A DNA stretch of 64,000 nucleotides from CAZDBA01 sp965224765 (GCA_965224765.1 CBDDAC010000014.1:124001-188000), one strand, 5' to 3'. Shown: positions 17,517 to 26,948, counted from the stretch's first letter. Notes: generated by a model not told the origin, from the letters alone. A program made the numbers and translations.

Positions 17517-18273
17517 CGTTCAATCCGTTTGGAAATGTTGGGGCATGGAGTGGCGTACGTTTCTTGCGACCAACAACGAGGGTTTTGGTCTGGTGATGTA
17601 GCTGGATTTCCGGCCAGTGGTTTTATTTCGGTGGGAAAGTAGCATCTACGTTTCCGGGCGGGAAGACCAACGGTTCTCGCTAGCGTGCAACCGAGCGCCA
17701 ATATGTGGAGTTTTGTACGTCAATCTAAATGTTTGAGGCAGCGCGAGCTGGAAATACAACGATTTGTCTGGCAGGAACCACAGCCCAAATAGAAAGGGCG
17801 GGCTTAGTAGTCCGTCAAAGGTAAAGATTGGGTATCAGCATTCGAGCGATGCGTTTTGGCCCGTCAAAATCAAGCTCAACCGCTGATGTAAGCTCTTCCC
17901 AATCCTAATAGTTGAGCTTTGACAAAGCACTCGGCTGTTGGCAGAACACCACATGCCCACGCAAGCGAGGAGCATGGCGCCCGTCGTCGAGGTTTTGCCT
18001 TTTACGGGAGGTTGAGGCTCCTGCCGAAACAATTCTTGTTCCTCTCAAACGTGGAACTTGGCCTTAGTGGTTTTTTGTCCAACCTGAAATGATGGGTGCC
18101 TTGCGCCTGCGCAGGCATGCTCACGCAAGCGTGAAGCATGGCACCCACCAGAACGGGTCAAATCAGCTCTGACGACCGCTAGTACCCGGACCGTTTTGAA
18201 CTGACGGGTAACAAGGCTAAGAAAACCGGTGTATCTGATGTTCACGGCACGCCAATCGAAGACGGGCAAACCA
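17517..18273. other. Repeat-filled intergenic region
   Basis: No convincing gene in about 750 bases. A possible MITE of about 130 bases runs from TAGTAGTCCGTCAAAGGTAAAG (near 17806) to AGTTGAGCTTTGACAAAGCACT (near 17934), with related inverted ends. A degraded family-C copy (CCCACGCAAGCGAGGAGCATGG) lies near 17955. The AGGCTCCTGCCGAAAC motif is at 18015, and a family-C palindrome is at 18094-18146. Short frames here are repeat-derived. Confidence 0.55.
18094..18146. repeat. Family-C palindrome (imperfect copy)
   Basis: GGGTGCC...GCATGCTCACGCAAGCGTGAAGCATGGCACCC; the right arm is identical to that of the perfect copy at 57420-57477, while the left arm is diverged (TTGCGCCTGCGCAG). It lies downstream of the minus-strand ABC exporter and could contribute to termination. 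Confidence 0.7.
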
Positions 18274-20256
18274 CTAGGCTGACTTGGCGAACAGGAACTG
18301 GAACTGTTTGGAATTTTCGCTGGCGTCCTGGACTGTACTGTCGCAAATGATTTTCCCCTTGTCCATGACGATCACGCGATCAGCCAATCGCAGAGAGGCT
18401 TTTCGATGTGTTACGATAAAAGTTGTTCTTCCGATTAGAAATTCTTGAAGGCAATTGAGAACCAAAGATTCTGATTGACCATCCATTTGACTCGTAGCTT
18501 CATCGAGAATCAGAATTTTGGGATCGGATAGAACTGCTCTAGCCAAGGCAACTCGTTGTCGCTGACCTGCGGAGAGCAAACGTCCGTTGTCACCGACGAC
18601 TTTGTCGTAATTGTCCCCGAATTCTGCTGCGAATTGATCAACGCCGGCGACTTGAAGTGCGTATAGGATTTGTTCGTCTGTCGCGTTGAGTTTTCCGTAG
18701 GCAACGTTTTCCCAGATCGTATCGTTAAACAGGACAGAATCTTGAGTCACCCAGGCGATTTGTGATCTTAGCTTTTTGGGGCTCATTCGCTTGATATCTT
18801 TTCCGTCAAGTAAAATGCGGCCACGGTTTGGATCGTAGAATCTCGCCAATAGGTTCATCATTGTTGATTTACCCGATCCATTGCCGCCAACGATTGCCAG
18901 GGTTTGCCCAAACGGGACCCGCAGGTTGACTTTGCGGAGTACGGGTTGTCTTGGCTGATAGGTGAACAGAACGTCTTCAAATTGAATGCTTTCTGAGTGT
19001 TCAGGAACACGTATTGGATTTTCTGGTTTGGTTACTCTCGGTGGTGGATCGTAAACTTTGAACAGGTTTTCGCAAGCGGTATTACCACGAACCAGTACGT
19101 TGACGACTTCGCTTAATTTTCGGGCTGGATCACTTGCCCCAGCCAGCATGGCATAGAACATGATAAACATGCTTGGATCAATCGGCCGTTCGCTAATTTG
19201 AATGCCCATTAGATGGGTTTGGCGATTCAGAACGAGATAGGCGCCAGCCAAAATCGAAATCGCAATGGAAACAATACCGAGGACTTCTGCAACCGGGCGA
19301 AGTAGCGAATCATACAAGGAAATTCTCAGCGACATCCTGTACAGCGTATTGGCATTCTTTTTGAAGCGACGTCGTTCTGTTTTCTCGCGATTGAAAATAC
19401 GAACGGTTTTGATGGAACTAAAGGTCTCAATCAGCGTTTGGAAAACATCAGACATTCCTTCCATCTCTTTTTGTGTCGATTGCTTCATTCGCCTTGAGAT
19501 ACTTTGGATGATCAAAGCCCCCGCTGGCACGACAATCAGAGAAAGAAGCAATAGTGGCAAAGAAATGTAGGCAGCCACAGCGAGACACATGACTAGTTTG
19601 AGTGGTTCGCGGATACTTTTTCCATAGAACATTCTCAGTCCGCCGCTCACCATGGTCATATTGTGAGACAGGTGAGTCATCATGTTGGATGTGCCCAACC
19701 GCTCAATTTTTCGCTGGTCAAGTTCGAGGGCTTTACGATAGTAGATTCGGCGCAAATCCATCACGGTCTTGTCGGCGATGTGAGCGACAAGGATTGCGCT
19801 AATCACCAGTAAGATGCCTTTGAGGATTGAAGTGACCAGCAACCATGCCATCGCATAGACCAAAGTCTCGAATGGAGTCGAAGGCGCGTACTTTTCAGCA
19901 TAGGGAACAAGGTTTTGATAGCGATCAAAGTGCTTTTGTTCGCCTTTGAGTCGGTCTCGCTGGAGAGCAACTTTATTTTTGATTGATCTGGCTTCGACCT
20001 CGGCCGCCGTTTCCAACTGCGATTCATATTGGTCGATCCCTTTTTGAAGACTTTCCAGTTCGTTGGCCGAAGCTTCTAGTTCTTCTTGGATCCAGGTTTG
20101 CGCCGTATGTCCCTCTAGGACTACTTTAACAATTGGTAGGATTGTTGAGATACTGGCGACCATAAGGCCAGCAATTAGTGTCGAGCAAACGATGGCACCG
20201 ATGATGGACCACTTGTATCGAAACGATAGTCCGACTGCTTTGAGAAAGGGTTTCAT
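18274..20256 (-). CDS. MsbA-like ABC exporter, fused membrane and ATPase domains
   Basis: 660 residues. The N-terminal six-helix exporter domain is followed by an ATPase with Walker A GGNGSGKST (457-465), Q-loop WVTQD, signature LSAGQ (561-565, a variant of LSGGQ), Walker B ILILDE (581-586) and H-loop His617. Between the first and second membrane helices is a Glu/Gln/Lys-rich segment of about 60-70 residues that looks like a coiled coil (ELESLQKGIDQYESQLETAA). This periplasm-facing insertion is absent from classical MsbA. It probably flips lipid A core or another lipid-linked glycan; the adjacent glycosyltransferases fit. It lies between a repeat-rich gap and dnaA. Confidence 0.88.
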   Translation of the reverse strand: MKPFLKAVGLSFRYKWSIIGAIVCSTLIAGLMVASISTILPIVKVVLEGHTAQTWIQEELEASANELESLQKGIDQYESQLETAAEVEARSIKNKVALQRDRLKGEQKHFDRYQNLVPYAEKYAPSTPFETLVYAMAWLLVTSILKGILLVISAILVAHIADKTVMDLRRIYYRKALELDQRKIERLGTSNMMTHLSHNMTMVSGGLRMFYGKSIREPLKLVMCLAVAAYISLPLLLLSLIVVPAGALIIQSISRRMKQSTQKEMEGMSDVFQTLIETFSSIKTVRIFNREKTERRRFKKNANTLYRMSLRISLYDSLLRPVAEVLGIVSIAISILAGAYLVLNRQTHLMGIQISERPIDPSMFIMFYAMLAGASDPARKLSEVVNVLVRGNTACENLFKVYDPPPRVTKPENPIRVPEHSESIQFEDVLFTYQPRQPVLRKVNLRVPFGQTLAIVGGNGSGKSTMMNLLARFYDPNRGRILLDGKDIKRMSPKKLRSQIAWVTQDSVLFNDTIWENVAYGKLNATDEQILYALQVAGVDQFAAEFGDNYDKVVGDNGRLLSAGQRQRVALARAVLSDPKILILDEATSQMDGQSESLVLNCLQEFLIGRTTFIVTHRKASLRLADRVIVMDKGKIICDSTVQDASENSKQFQFLFAKSA

Positions 20257-20760
20257 CGGTGGTAACTTCCAGACATCGTTGGCACTTTTTGATTGGTTCA
20301 GATGTGCGAAATTGCATTGGTTGGCAAGTCGGCTGGACTGGCCTTGATTGCGATGCTGGGTCTCTCCTAGGAATCGTCCAGATCAGCGTTGCAACTCAAA
20401 ACCATTGCTGACGTTTTCGGGATGAAGATTGCGGGAATTGCCTTGGAAGGTCTGGTGGCGTGGGTTGGGTGAAATTGAGCTGTTAATAGGTTGATCGGGA
20501 TTGAAACAGAATAAAGCGGAGAGGCGCTAGGCGTCCTCCTTGAGCTCGATGGTCTCGTGTCGCAACGTTTGCCGGAAATTTGCAGCCGCTGTTTTGGCAC
20601 CGTTAGGAAATCAAGGCAATTGAAGGATTGGACTTCCGGCCGTTCTGCTGATCATAGAGATACAGCGAGGAGAAACTATGGCACCAGAAGACGCTTAACG
20701 TTGCTTGGCCGAAAGCATGTTTGCCAACGAAATTGCGGAGGCACTCACGCTCGACAGGCT
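20257..20760. other. Intergenic region between dnaA and the ABC exporter
   Basis: About 500 bases with no protein-like frame on either strand. An inverted repeat, GGAGAGGCGCTAGGCGTCCTCC, at about 20519-20540 could be a weak hairpin downstream of dnaA. I see no DnaA-box cluster here. Confidence 0.5.
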
Positions 20761-22251
20761 TTAGCCGGTAATACGAAGCTTCGATTCGATTCGCTCTATT
20801 GCATCACGGGTAGAGCACTGAGCGTTGGGGAGATCGATGCGTTGGTTTTCGCTGATCCAACCTTTGACTCGTTTACCAGCTGCGATGACCGTGCTGTGAG
20901 TCCGTCCCCCAAAGAACTGGCCGATTTCTGAGTAGGCATTTGAGGTGTACTCACGGCTGAGCCACATCGCCAACATTCGGGCCGCACTGACCCGTTTCGC
21001 ACGACTTACCGATTTTAGTTCGCTTGAAGTCACTCCACAGAAGTCGCAAACGGCTCGTTCGATTTGAGCCATCGACGCGGCGGTTGTCGTGATCGAAATC
21101 AAGTCACCCAGGATTTCCGCAGCGTATTCGACCGTAATTTTTCGGCCATTGCAGATCGAATCCGCTTGAATTCGATTGATCGCTCCGCTCAGTCGACGAA
21201 CATCACGAGAGACTTTGGAGGCGACAAAACGGAGTGTAGCACTAGGGATTTGGAATTCTCGTTCCCGGCACATTCGTTTTAGAATTTCGTAACGACTATC
21301 CTCACAGGGATACTGGAGTGGACAAATCAATCCGCCAGTCAGGCGGGCACAAAGCTCCATCCCTAGTTGCGACAATTCCATCGGCGGACGGTCCGACGAA
21401 ACAATGACCTGCTTGCCTGCACGAATCAGATGGTCAATCGTGTATTGCATTTCTACCATCGTGGCATGTTTGCCAGACAGGAAGTGAATGTCATCGATGG
21501 CCAGTAAATCAAGGTCGCGGTATTTGCGACGAAACATGGGCAAGCCAGCACCGCGAAGCGAATGAACAAAGTTGCTGGTAAATTGCTCTGCGGTAATCAT
21601 TATGCAACGACCCATGTTTAGTCGTTTGCGAAACTCAGTGACCATGCAGTCCAGCAGCAGAGTTTTTCCTGAACCTGTTGGCCCATAAATCAATAGTGGC
21701 GAAAATTGTCCGGGGTGCCGAAGCGTTTGTTCACTTGCCGTCTCGGCAAGTCGATTGGACTCACCAAAGCAAAATTGATTAAGCCCCAGTTTGCGAGGTG
21801 CCCGCTTCTTGTTCGTTTCTGTGGTGGGAGCGGCCTGTTCATCCATTCTTTGTTGGGTCGTTGAAGGTTCAACTGATGGAGTGCTGGCCTTGGCCGCGAT
21901 CTCAAAAGTCAACTGATAGTCAGGGCCACATGTTGCGTTGACAACATCACGCAACTCAACACCAAATGAATTCTGAATTCGTTGCCGCTCAAAATCGCTT
22001 TCCGCAAAAATCGAAACGCGATCAGTTCCCACCAATAAACAAGTTGGGTTTGAGAACCAAAGTTCAAAACGGTCAACGCCAATCAACTGGCAAAGCTGTT
22101 CCCGGATTGATTGAGTTGCAATAACGGGATCGAGTGTTGAAGAAGATGAGGGTGTGGACGAAGTCCCAAATGACGAATCCGTGTTGTTGGAGGAAGAAGG
22201 ATCTTCTACCCACGTAACGTTTCGTACTTGTTCCTTGCCCAAACGGTTCAC
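20761..22251 (-). CDS. dnaA: Chromosomal replication initiator DnaA
   Basis: 496 residues. An unusual Ser-rich N-terminal extension (about residues 19-39) precedes domain I (QLIGVDRFELWFSNP). After a Thr/Glu-rich linker comes the AAA+ domain, with FGESNRLAETA, Walker A GPTGSGKT (190-197), Walker B LLAIDD (249-254) and SSDRPP. Domain IV carries the DNA-binding signature GGRTHSTVIAAGKRV (448-462). The Walker A differs from the usual GGVGLGKTHL, and the protein is clearly divergent. No dnaN, recF or gyrB is next to it; the upstream neighbour is a hypothetical secreted protein. It should bind DnaA boxes and load the helicase at oriC. Confidence 0.93.
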   Translation of the reverse strand: MNRLGKEQVRNVTWVEDPSSSNNTDSSFGTSSTPSSSSTLDPVIATQSIREQLCQLIGVDRFELWFSNPTCLLVGTDRVSIFAESDFERQRIQNSFGVELRDVVNATCGPDYQLTFEIAAKASTPSVEPSTTQQRMDEQAAPTTETNKKRAPRKLGLNQFCFGESNRLAETASEQTLRHPGQFSPLLIYGPTGSGKTLLLDCMVTEFRKRLNMGRCIMITAEQFTSNFVHSLRGAGLPMFRRKYRDLDLLAIDDIHFLSGKHATMVEMQYTIDHLIRAGKQVIVSSDRPPMELSQLGMELCARLTGGLICPLQYPCEDSRYEILKRMCREREFQIPSATLRFVASKVSRDVRRLSGAINRIQADSICNGRKITVEYAAEILGDLISITTTAASMAQIERAVCDFCGVTSSELKSVSRAKRVSAARMLAMWLSREYTSNAYSEIGQFFGGRTHSTVIAAGKRVKGWISENQRIDLPNAQCSTRDAIERIESKLRITG

Positions 22252-22661
22252 GCCCTGAACTCACTTCCTTTTGCACATGCAACCACTCGTATCCAATTTC
22301 TCCAGAATGGAGATGCCCGACAAGCAACATCTGACGCCACTCGATCGGGTGGATATGCAACTAAGAGTGTCGCACGCGTCCTTGCCTCACCACTTGATTC
22401 AAAAGAATCCAACCACAATTCCAATCGTGGGAGCCTGATTGTAGGAACGCTAGCACTGCTGTCAAACCGTTAAATATAAAATCTTTGTTGGCAGAAAACA
22501 GTTGACAAAATTTGAAGACTCGGACGCGAGTAAATTGCAAATCAAGTAGGCAGAGAAAGTTTTTTTGCGGTCAACTTTAGTGCCTTTGTGGGAGAAAAAA
22601 GTCGACGTGTGCCTCAGGTCATCTGTGCATAAAATGTTCAGTGATTCGAAAATATGTCGTT
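22252..22661. promoter_or_regulatory. Region upstream of dnaA with two DnaA-box-like sites
   Basis: A 410-base gap. TTTTGCACA (22269-22277, plus strand) and TTATGCACA (22624-22632, minus strand) match the loose DnaA-box consensus TTNTNCACA. An AT-rich stretch (TTAAATATAAAATCTTTG) lies at about 22469. Two boxes are compatible with dnaA autoregulation; they are too few to call this the replication origin. Confidence 0.35.
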
Positions 22662-23477
22662 TCAGTTGGATGCAGCCGCAAGAATGCCTTGAACGTAGGG
22701 ACTTAGAGAAAAAGAACCCTTGGGGTTGTTGATTTCCAACACGATTCCCATTTGTTGAGTGGGAGTATCCGAGCGAATGATGTCTGGGTGCTGCATCAAC
22801 AAAGCCCCTTTTTCGCGCCCCCATGAGCTGGAAGTATAGAGTCCCGCCAGGTGCGATGGTTTTTGCTTGAAGTCGTACTGCTGGGTAAGCAGATTGACCA
22901 GCCGCGACGCGTCTCCCGTCCAGCCTTGAAAGGAGACTCTTTGTAAACTCTGGTTTCTATCGAAATGGTAGGTTAGCGAACCATGTAGATCTGAAGGGTT
23001 TGTGCCTGTCACCAAGGCGACTCGCATGCCATGTAGATTGTCGTCTTGCGGTGTCATTGAAACACGCGGCCAACGTTGCTTGATCCAATCTGGATTGATG
23101 TCAAAGCGAATGATTTCGGCGAGATTGGTCGTGGGAAGAAATTCCATCGGTGCTGCGGCGAAGTCTGGAGAGTTTGCGGTGCCTGGCAGCACAACTCTGG
23201 ATGGGTAACCAGCAAACGATGCGGGGACTGAAGCCTGCTGCCCCCAGTTCGACCCCGAGGGAGGTTGGGAGAAGTTTGGGGTGCCAAAAGGAGCTTGCCC
23301 ATTGGCTTGTGGTGGAAAACTTGTTGATGCCGAAAAGACCGGCGTGGAAAAGTTGGATTGTTGCAATTGCGAGTTAGAGGGTTCGGAGGGGGGACTTTCT
23401 TCTGCATTTTGAGAGATCAGATAAGGCAAACCGATTGCACCGGCAAGAAGCACAGGGAGGAGTAAATTATTTCGCAT
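22662..23477 (-). CDS. Hypothetical membrane-anchored protein with Pro/Ser/Gln-rich linker
   Basis: Start chosen at the Met 18 codons into the longest frame, because it directly precedes a hydrophobic segment (NNLLLPVLLAGAIGLPYLI) expected of an anchor or signal. A low-complexity region rich in Ser, Pro, Gln and Phe follows to about residue 100. The C-terminal globular domain contains INPDWIKQRWPRVSM, LTYHFDRNQSLQRVSFQGWT and LVNLLTQQYDF. The pattern is common in planctomycete-specific proteins of unknown function. It lies upstream of dnaA on the same strand, 410 bases away. No known domain recognised. Confidence 0.65.
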   Translation of the reverse strand: MRNNLLLPVLLAGAIGLPYLISQNAEESPPSEPSNSQLQQSNFSTPVFSASTSFPPQANGQAPFGTPNFSQPPSGSNWGQQASVPASFAGYPSRVVLPGTANSPDFAAAPMEFLPTTNLAEIIRFDINPDWIKQRWPRVSMTPQDDNLHGMRVALVTGTNPSDLHGSLTYHFDRNQSLQRVSFQGWTGDASRLVNLLTQQYDFKQKPSHLAGLYTSSSWGREKGALLMQHPDIIRSDTPTQQMGIVLEINNPKGSFSLSPYVQGILAAASN

Positions 23478-23882
23478 GATACAAATTCCGATTGAGGGGT
23501 ATCCAGAATATCGACGAGATACTTCGAGCATCGGAGTCGTTTTCTATTGCTCGATACAGTCAACGTTACAATCGGACTTGCCATGCTGATTGGGTCAAAG
23601 AGTTAGGGATTTGCGTTTTAAAGAGGGCTGCCGAGGGGGCGAGACGCGACGCCAGGTTCAGGCCGAGAATGGAAGGTGCAGGCTCCCACCGAAACAATCG
23701 CCGTTCCTCCGTTTGAGTGGCTGGCTGCATCGCAAGCGACTGATGTTCAGTGCCTGTGGCCTGTCAGAGTTTAGTTTTGGGACTAGCCGTTTCGTCTCTA
23801 GCCGCGGTTGAACAAACAAAAACCGTGACTAGCGCCAAACCGGCTAATATCGCCAGCTCCAATTTTTAGCTTTGACAAACCA
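23478..23882. other. Intergenic region with dispersed repeats
   Basis: No gene seen. The motif AGGCTCCCACCGAAAC at about 23680 recurs at 16201 and 18015. AGCTTTGACAAACCACTAG at the right edge (23868-23886) matches the repeat end near 17918, so an old MITE-like element probably ends here and overlaps the stop of the next gene. Confidence 0.5.
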
Positions 23883-24302
23883 CTAGCCAAAGTTCTCAGT
23901 GAGCCATTCGTAGTCGACACCCATTACTGCCGCAGCAAATGCTTCGTCACAATCGTAGTCTTCTCGAACAACATCGCATTGGTATTTCAATTGCATTAAG
24001 AAATTTTCGGCCCGCTCGATCGGGAATCGCCTTTGCAATTGCTTGATAAAGATGCCAAAGTCCTCCATTCGAATGGCTTCAGCAAACGAACTCCATCGCT
24101 TCATCATGTGCCCGTGGTTATTTTGCAGTATGATCTTTCGACAGAAGTCATCAACGGACTTCATTTCGAGGATCGCCGCACAGGTTCCTGCGAGAACGAG
24201 AGCTCGATCACGGTCAAGCATTCGCTGTTTCTGCTTAAACGCTTGGGCCAGCCGAAGGTATAGTACAAGCTCATTTACGATTTCAACCATAAGGACAATC
24301 AT
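23883..24302 (-). CDS. Conserved hypothetical protein, mostly helical
   Basis: About 139 residues from the Met at 24302 (an alternative is the Met four codons later). There is no signal peptide or membrane segment. Composition is helical and charged, with repeated aromatic/acidic patches (EIVNELVLYLRLAQAFKQKQ, RRFPIERAENFLMQLKYQCD, DYDCDEAFAAAVMGVDYEWL). The divergent methyltransferase gene starts 45 bases away, so the two probably share a promoter region. The 3' end abuts a dispersed repeat. Family unknown. Confidence 0.6.
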   Translation of the reverse strand: MIVLMVEIVNELVLYLRLAQAFKQKQRMLDRDRALVLAGTCAAILEMKSVDDFCRKIILQNNHGHMMKRWSSFAEAIRMEDFGIFIKQLQRRFPIERAENFLMQLKYQCDVVREDYDCDEAFAAAVMGVDYEWLTENFG

Positions 24303-24347
24303 GGATTGCCAGCCAGAAAAATCAACCCACATTCAGGCTTTGTAGAC

Positions 24348-25532
24348 ATGCTGCCTCAAGATTTCTGGATGACGAGCGACGAGACACTGCGGACGATTGG
24401 AGAAATTCGCAAAAAATTGGAATCGGGTGAAGATAAAGTCCGATTGGCCGTCGCACTACGAAAAGAAAATAACCTGGAACGCGGTTCATTTTTGCTTTCA
24501 CAAGCCGAGTTGCAATTGCGTGCCCGAAAAAAATTCACCAAAGCAGACCAGATGTTGTTCACTCGGCTCGGATTGGAACAAGCCACTTCGGAAGTGCTTG
24601 CCGATTACAAGGCCAGTCAGGTTCAGGAAGAACTTCAGCGATACGATGTCTGCTGCGGCATCGGTGGCGATTCGATTGGACTTGGCCGACAGAAGAAAGT
24701 TGTGGCGGTTGATCGGGATGAAACGACTTGCCGTTTTGCGACACACAACCTTGCCGTCAACGGTAACCCCTCGTCAGAAGTTCATCTCGACGAGTTTGAG
24801 AATCTGAGTATTCCTGAAAATGCGTTTGTGCACCTGGACCCGGATCGCAGGACCAAAGGGCGAACGATTCGCCCCGAAAATTTTTCGCCCAACTTGAATG
24901 AGATTCTCAACAAGCTATTGAAGATTGGCTCCAGTCAACGAACGGTGTGTATCAAGATGGCGCCAGCAACGCGATTGGAGACAGCGTTGGAATTTCCGCA
25001 TCACGCCCAATGGATTGGACATCAACGCGAGTGCAAGCAGCAGTTGCTTTGGCTAGGCGGCGACATTGTGAGTTGCTCCCGCCGTGTATCGATTGTTGAT
25101 AACGAAGGGATCGCTTTTGAATTTGCCACTTCCGAGACACAACACAGTCAGGTGGTCGCCTCTTCTTTGGATGAGTTTCTTTTTGAACCCCATTCCGCGA
25201 TTTTGGGTGCGGATTTGGTTGACGAGTTTGCTGCAGATTACGAACTTGGACGATTGAGCTACGGAAGCGTTTATTTGACGGGCCCACAAAAGGACTGTTC
25301 TCCATTTACGGCAGCTTTTCGAGTTCTGGAATCCTGTGCAATGAAGCCGAAGGTCATCAAGGAAGTATTAACTTCACATGATATTGGCAAGGTGGAATGG
25401 AAGAGTCGTGGCCTGGATCAAAAAACGGTTTCTCGGCTGTCCAAGATTCGCCCTCAAGGTTCACTCAATGGAGTGGCCGTTTTGACTCGGCTTGGCTCCA
25501 AGTTTGTTTGCTATGTTTGTGAACGCATCTAG
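24348..25532 (+). CDS. THUMP-like-domain class I SAM-dependent methyltransferase
   Basis: About 394 residues from the ATG at 24348 (MLPQDFWMTSDE); the frame is open to 24306, but this Met avoids overlap with the divergent gene. The SAM-binding motif DVCCGIGGDSIGLG is followed by VAVDRDETTCRFATHNLAVN. The motif HLDPDRRTKGR occupies the catalytic-loop position, and the C terminus carries the THUMP-like region ending VAVLTRLGSKFVCYVCE. Family members are presumed RNA or protein modifiers; their substrate is not known to me. The downstream region is a repeat cluster. Confidence 0.85.
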   Translation: MLPQDFWMTSDETLRTIGEIRKKLESGEDKVRLAVALRKENNLERGSFLLSQAELQLRARKKFTKADQMLFTRLGLEQATSEVLADYKASQVQEELQRYDVCCGIGGDSIGLGRQKKVVAVDRDETTCRFATHNLAVNGNPSSEVHLDEFENLSIPENAFVHLDPDRRTKGRTIRPENFSPNLNEILNKLLKIGSSQRTVCIKMAPATRLETALEFPHHAQWIGHQRECKQQLLWLGGDIVSCSRRVSIVDNEGIAFEFATSETQHSQVVASSLDEFLFEPHSAILGADLVDEFAADYELGRLSYGSVYLTGPQKDCSPFTAAFRVLESCAMKPKVIKEVLTSHDIGKVEWKSRGLDQKTVSRLSKIRPQGSLNGVAVLTRLGSKFVCYVCERI

Positions 25533-25603
25533 CGATTTATTTATTCGCGGCGTGGAAAAGACGCTAACTGATGAGACGTCGCCGAGAGATTTTGATTTTC
25601 TTG

Positions 25604-25777
25604 TCGTGCACGAACGAACTGGCGTACGTTTTTGAAAACCCGATGCGTGAGCGAGGACGTGTCGGGTTCGTCCTCGCTCACGGGTCGGGTTTCCATTGCC
25701 TCCTCATTCCTTGATGTGTACGACTTCTATGTTCATTCCTCAATCAATTCCTCAGGATGCATTTGCCGCAGAACTGA
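25604..25777. repeat. Direct repeat D1, copy 1, containing a family-B hairpin
   Basis: About 174 bases, roughly 90 percent identical to 25858-26031 at an offset of 254. It includes the hairpin GAAAACCCGATGCGTGAGCG with its complement at 25634-25694, then CCATTGCCTCCTCATTCCTTG. Differences between the copies include compensating changes at the arms, as expected of old hairpin elements. Confidence 0.8.
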
Positions 25778-25857
25778 TGTTTCCGTTGGCCTCAGACTTC
25801 AGTCGGGGGTAACAGCGCCGTTCCAATGCGTGTTACGTCGAGGCTGCTAGATATTCA

Positions 25858-26031
25858 TCGTGTACGAACGAACTGGCGTACGTTTTTGAAAACCCGATGC
25901 GTGAGCGAGGACGAGTCAGGTTCGTCCTCGCTCACACGTCGGGTTTCCATTGCCTCCTCATTCCTTGATGTGCACGACTTCAATGTTCATCCCTCAATCA
26001 ATTTCTCAGGATGCACTTGCCGCAGAGAGGG
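25858..26031. repeat. Direct repeat D1, copy 2
   Basis: Second copy of the D1 block with its hairpin at 25888-25948. Between the copies lies TCAGTCGGGGGTAACAGC, a degraded family-A repeat. The region 25533-26183 has no other content and no gene. Confidence 0.8.
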
Positions 26032-26175
26032 TGTGAATTAATAGAGTCCAATGCGATTATGTGGCTACATTTCAATCTCAGTCCCTATGTCTGAGTTCAA
26101 AATAAACCCAAATGTTACTTGAAGTAATTCGGCGTTTCGAAAAATTCACAACGTCAGAGCGGCAATTTCCTGTTA

Positions 26176-26195
26176 CCCCAGACTTCAGTCTGGGG
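26176..26195. repeat. Family-A palindromic repeat (intact)
   Basis: CCCCAGACTTCAGTCTGGGG; with the flanking GTTA/TAAC the palindrome extends over 26172-26199. It is followed by CAGCCCGAAAGCAAGGGTCG. The TTCA loop at 26184-26187 is the left edge of the 348-bp direct repeat. Confidence 0.9.
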
Positions 26196-26531
26196 TAACA
26201 GCCCGAAAGCAAGGGTCGCAGAGCGATGACATCCGTTGATTTTCTTTTACACGGCTCTTGCCGCACGTTATTCTGAGACAGCAGCTCGACATTGCGTCGC
26301 CTGCCTTGGCGCGTCCTCCCTGAGGGTGACCAACGTTATCGGGACGAATTGCAGCCCTGGTGGGACTCAATCATGACGGAGCTATCGTCCAATGACTTGT
26401 GTGGAGGTTGAATTCGTTTTTACGACTTGCAGTCAATGAGTCCCGGCAGATTCTTGGACCCTCGACGCGTTTGCACTATTGCGTTTCCGTTTTGGGTTCG
26501 TTCTGCCCTTTGTTGAAAATGATGATGATGT
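26184..26531. repeat. 348-bp perfect direct repeat, copy 1
   Basis: From TTCAGTCTGGGG to GATGATGATGT, identical by eye to 26601-26948. It starts exactly at the loop of the family-A palindrome. Copy 1 contains a non-functional duplicate of the 3' end of the membrane-protein gene whose complete version ends in copy 2. Perfect identity implies a recent duplication. Confidence 0.9.
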
Positions 26532-26600
26532 TTCGACCGAGCGGGGGAATGGGGGGAAACCAAACTCAAACCAACGAAACTGAAATTAATCAACAAGCCC
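26532..26600. mobile_element. Relict IS end (IS1182-like right terminus, 69 bp)
   Basis: It ends in ATTAATCAACAAGCCC directly before TTCA, the same terminus and target junction as the complete IS at 28936-30723 (ends AAATAAATCAACAAGCCC before TTCA). The preceding bases (GGGGGGAAACCAAACTC) are also similar to that element's right end. The rest of this related element is missing. Confidence 0.75.
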
Positions 26601-26948
26601 TTCAGTCTGGGGTAACAGCCCGAAAGCAAGGGTCGCAGAGCGATGACATCCGTTGATTTTCTTTTACACGGCTCTTGCCGCACGTTATTCTGAGACAGCA
26701 GCTCGACATTGCGTCGCCTGCCTTGGCGCGTCCTCCCTGAGGGTGACCAACGTTATCGGGACGAATTGCAGCCCTGGTGGGACTCAATCATGACGGAGCT
26801 ATCGTCCAATGACTTGTGTGGAGGTTGAATTCGTTTTTACGACTTGCAGTCAATGAGTCCCGGCAGATTCTTGGACCCTCGACGCGTTTGCACTATTGCG
26901 TTTCCGTTTTGGGTTCGTTCTGCCCTTTGTTGAAAATGATGATGATGT
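26601..26948. repeat. 348-bp perfect direct repeat, copy 2
   Basis: Identical to 26184-26531. Its right edge lies inside the minus-strand gene at 26893-27273, where GATGATGATGT encodes part of the Ile-rich end of the last membrane helix. Confidence 0.9.

Noticed and set aside
22252..22661. Replication origin upstream of dnaA
   Set aside because: Only two loose DnaA-box matches and one short AT-rich tract; GC skew cannot be computed here.
25533..26892. CRISPR-like array, because of several similar repeats in a gene-free stretch
   Set aside because: Repeats are long hairpins with irregular spacing and no uniform spacers; no cas genes are present.
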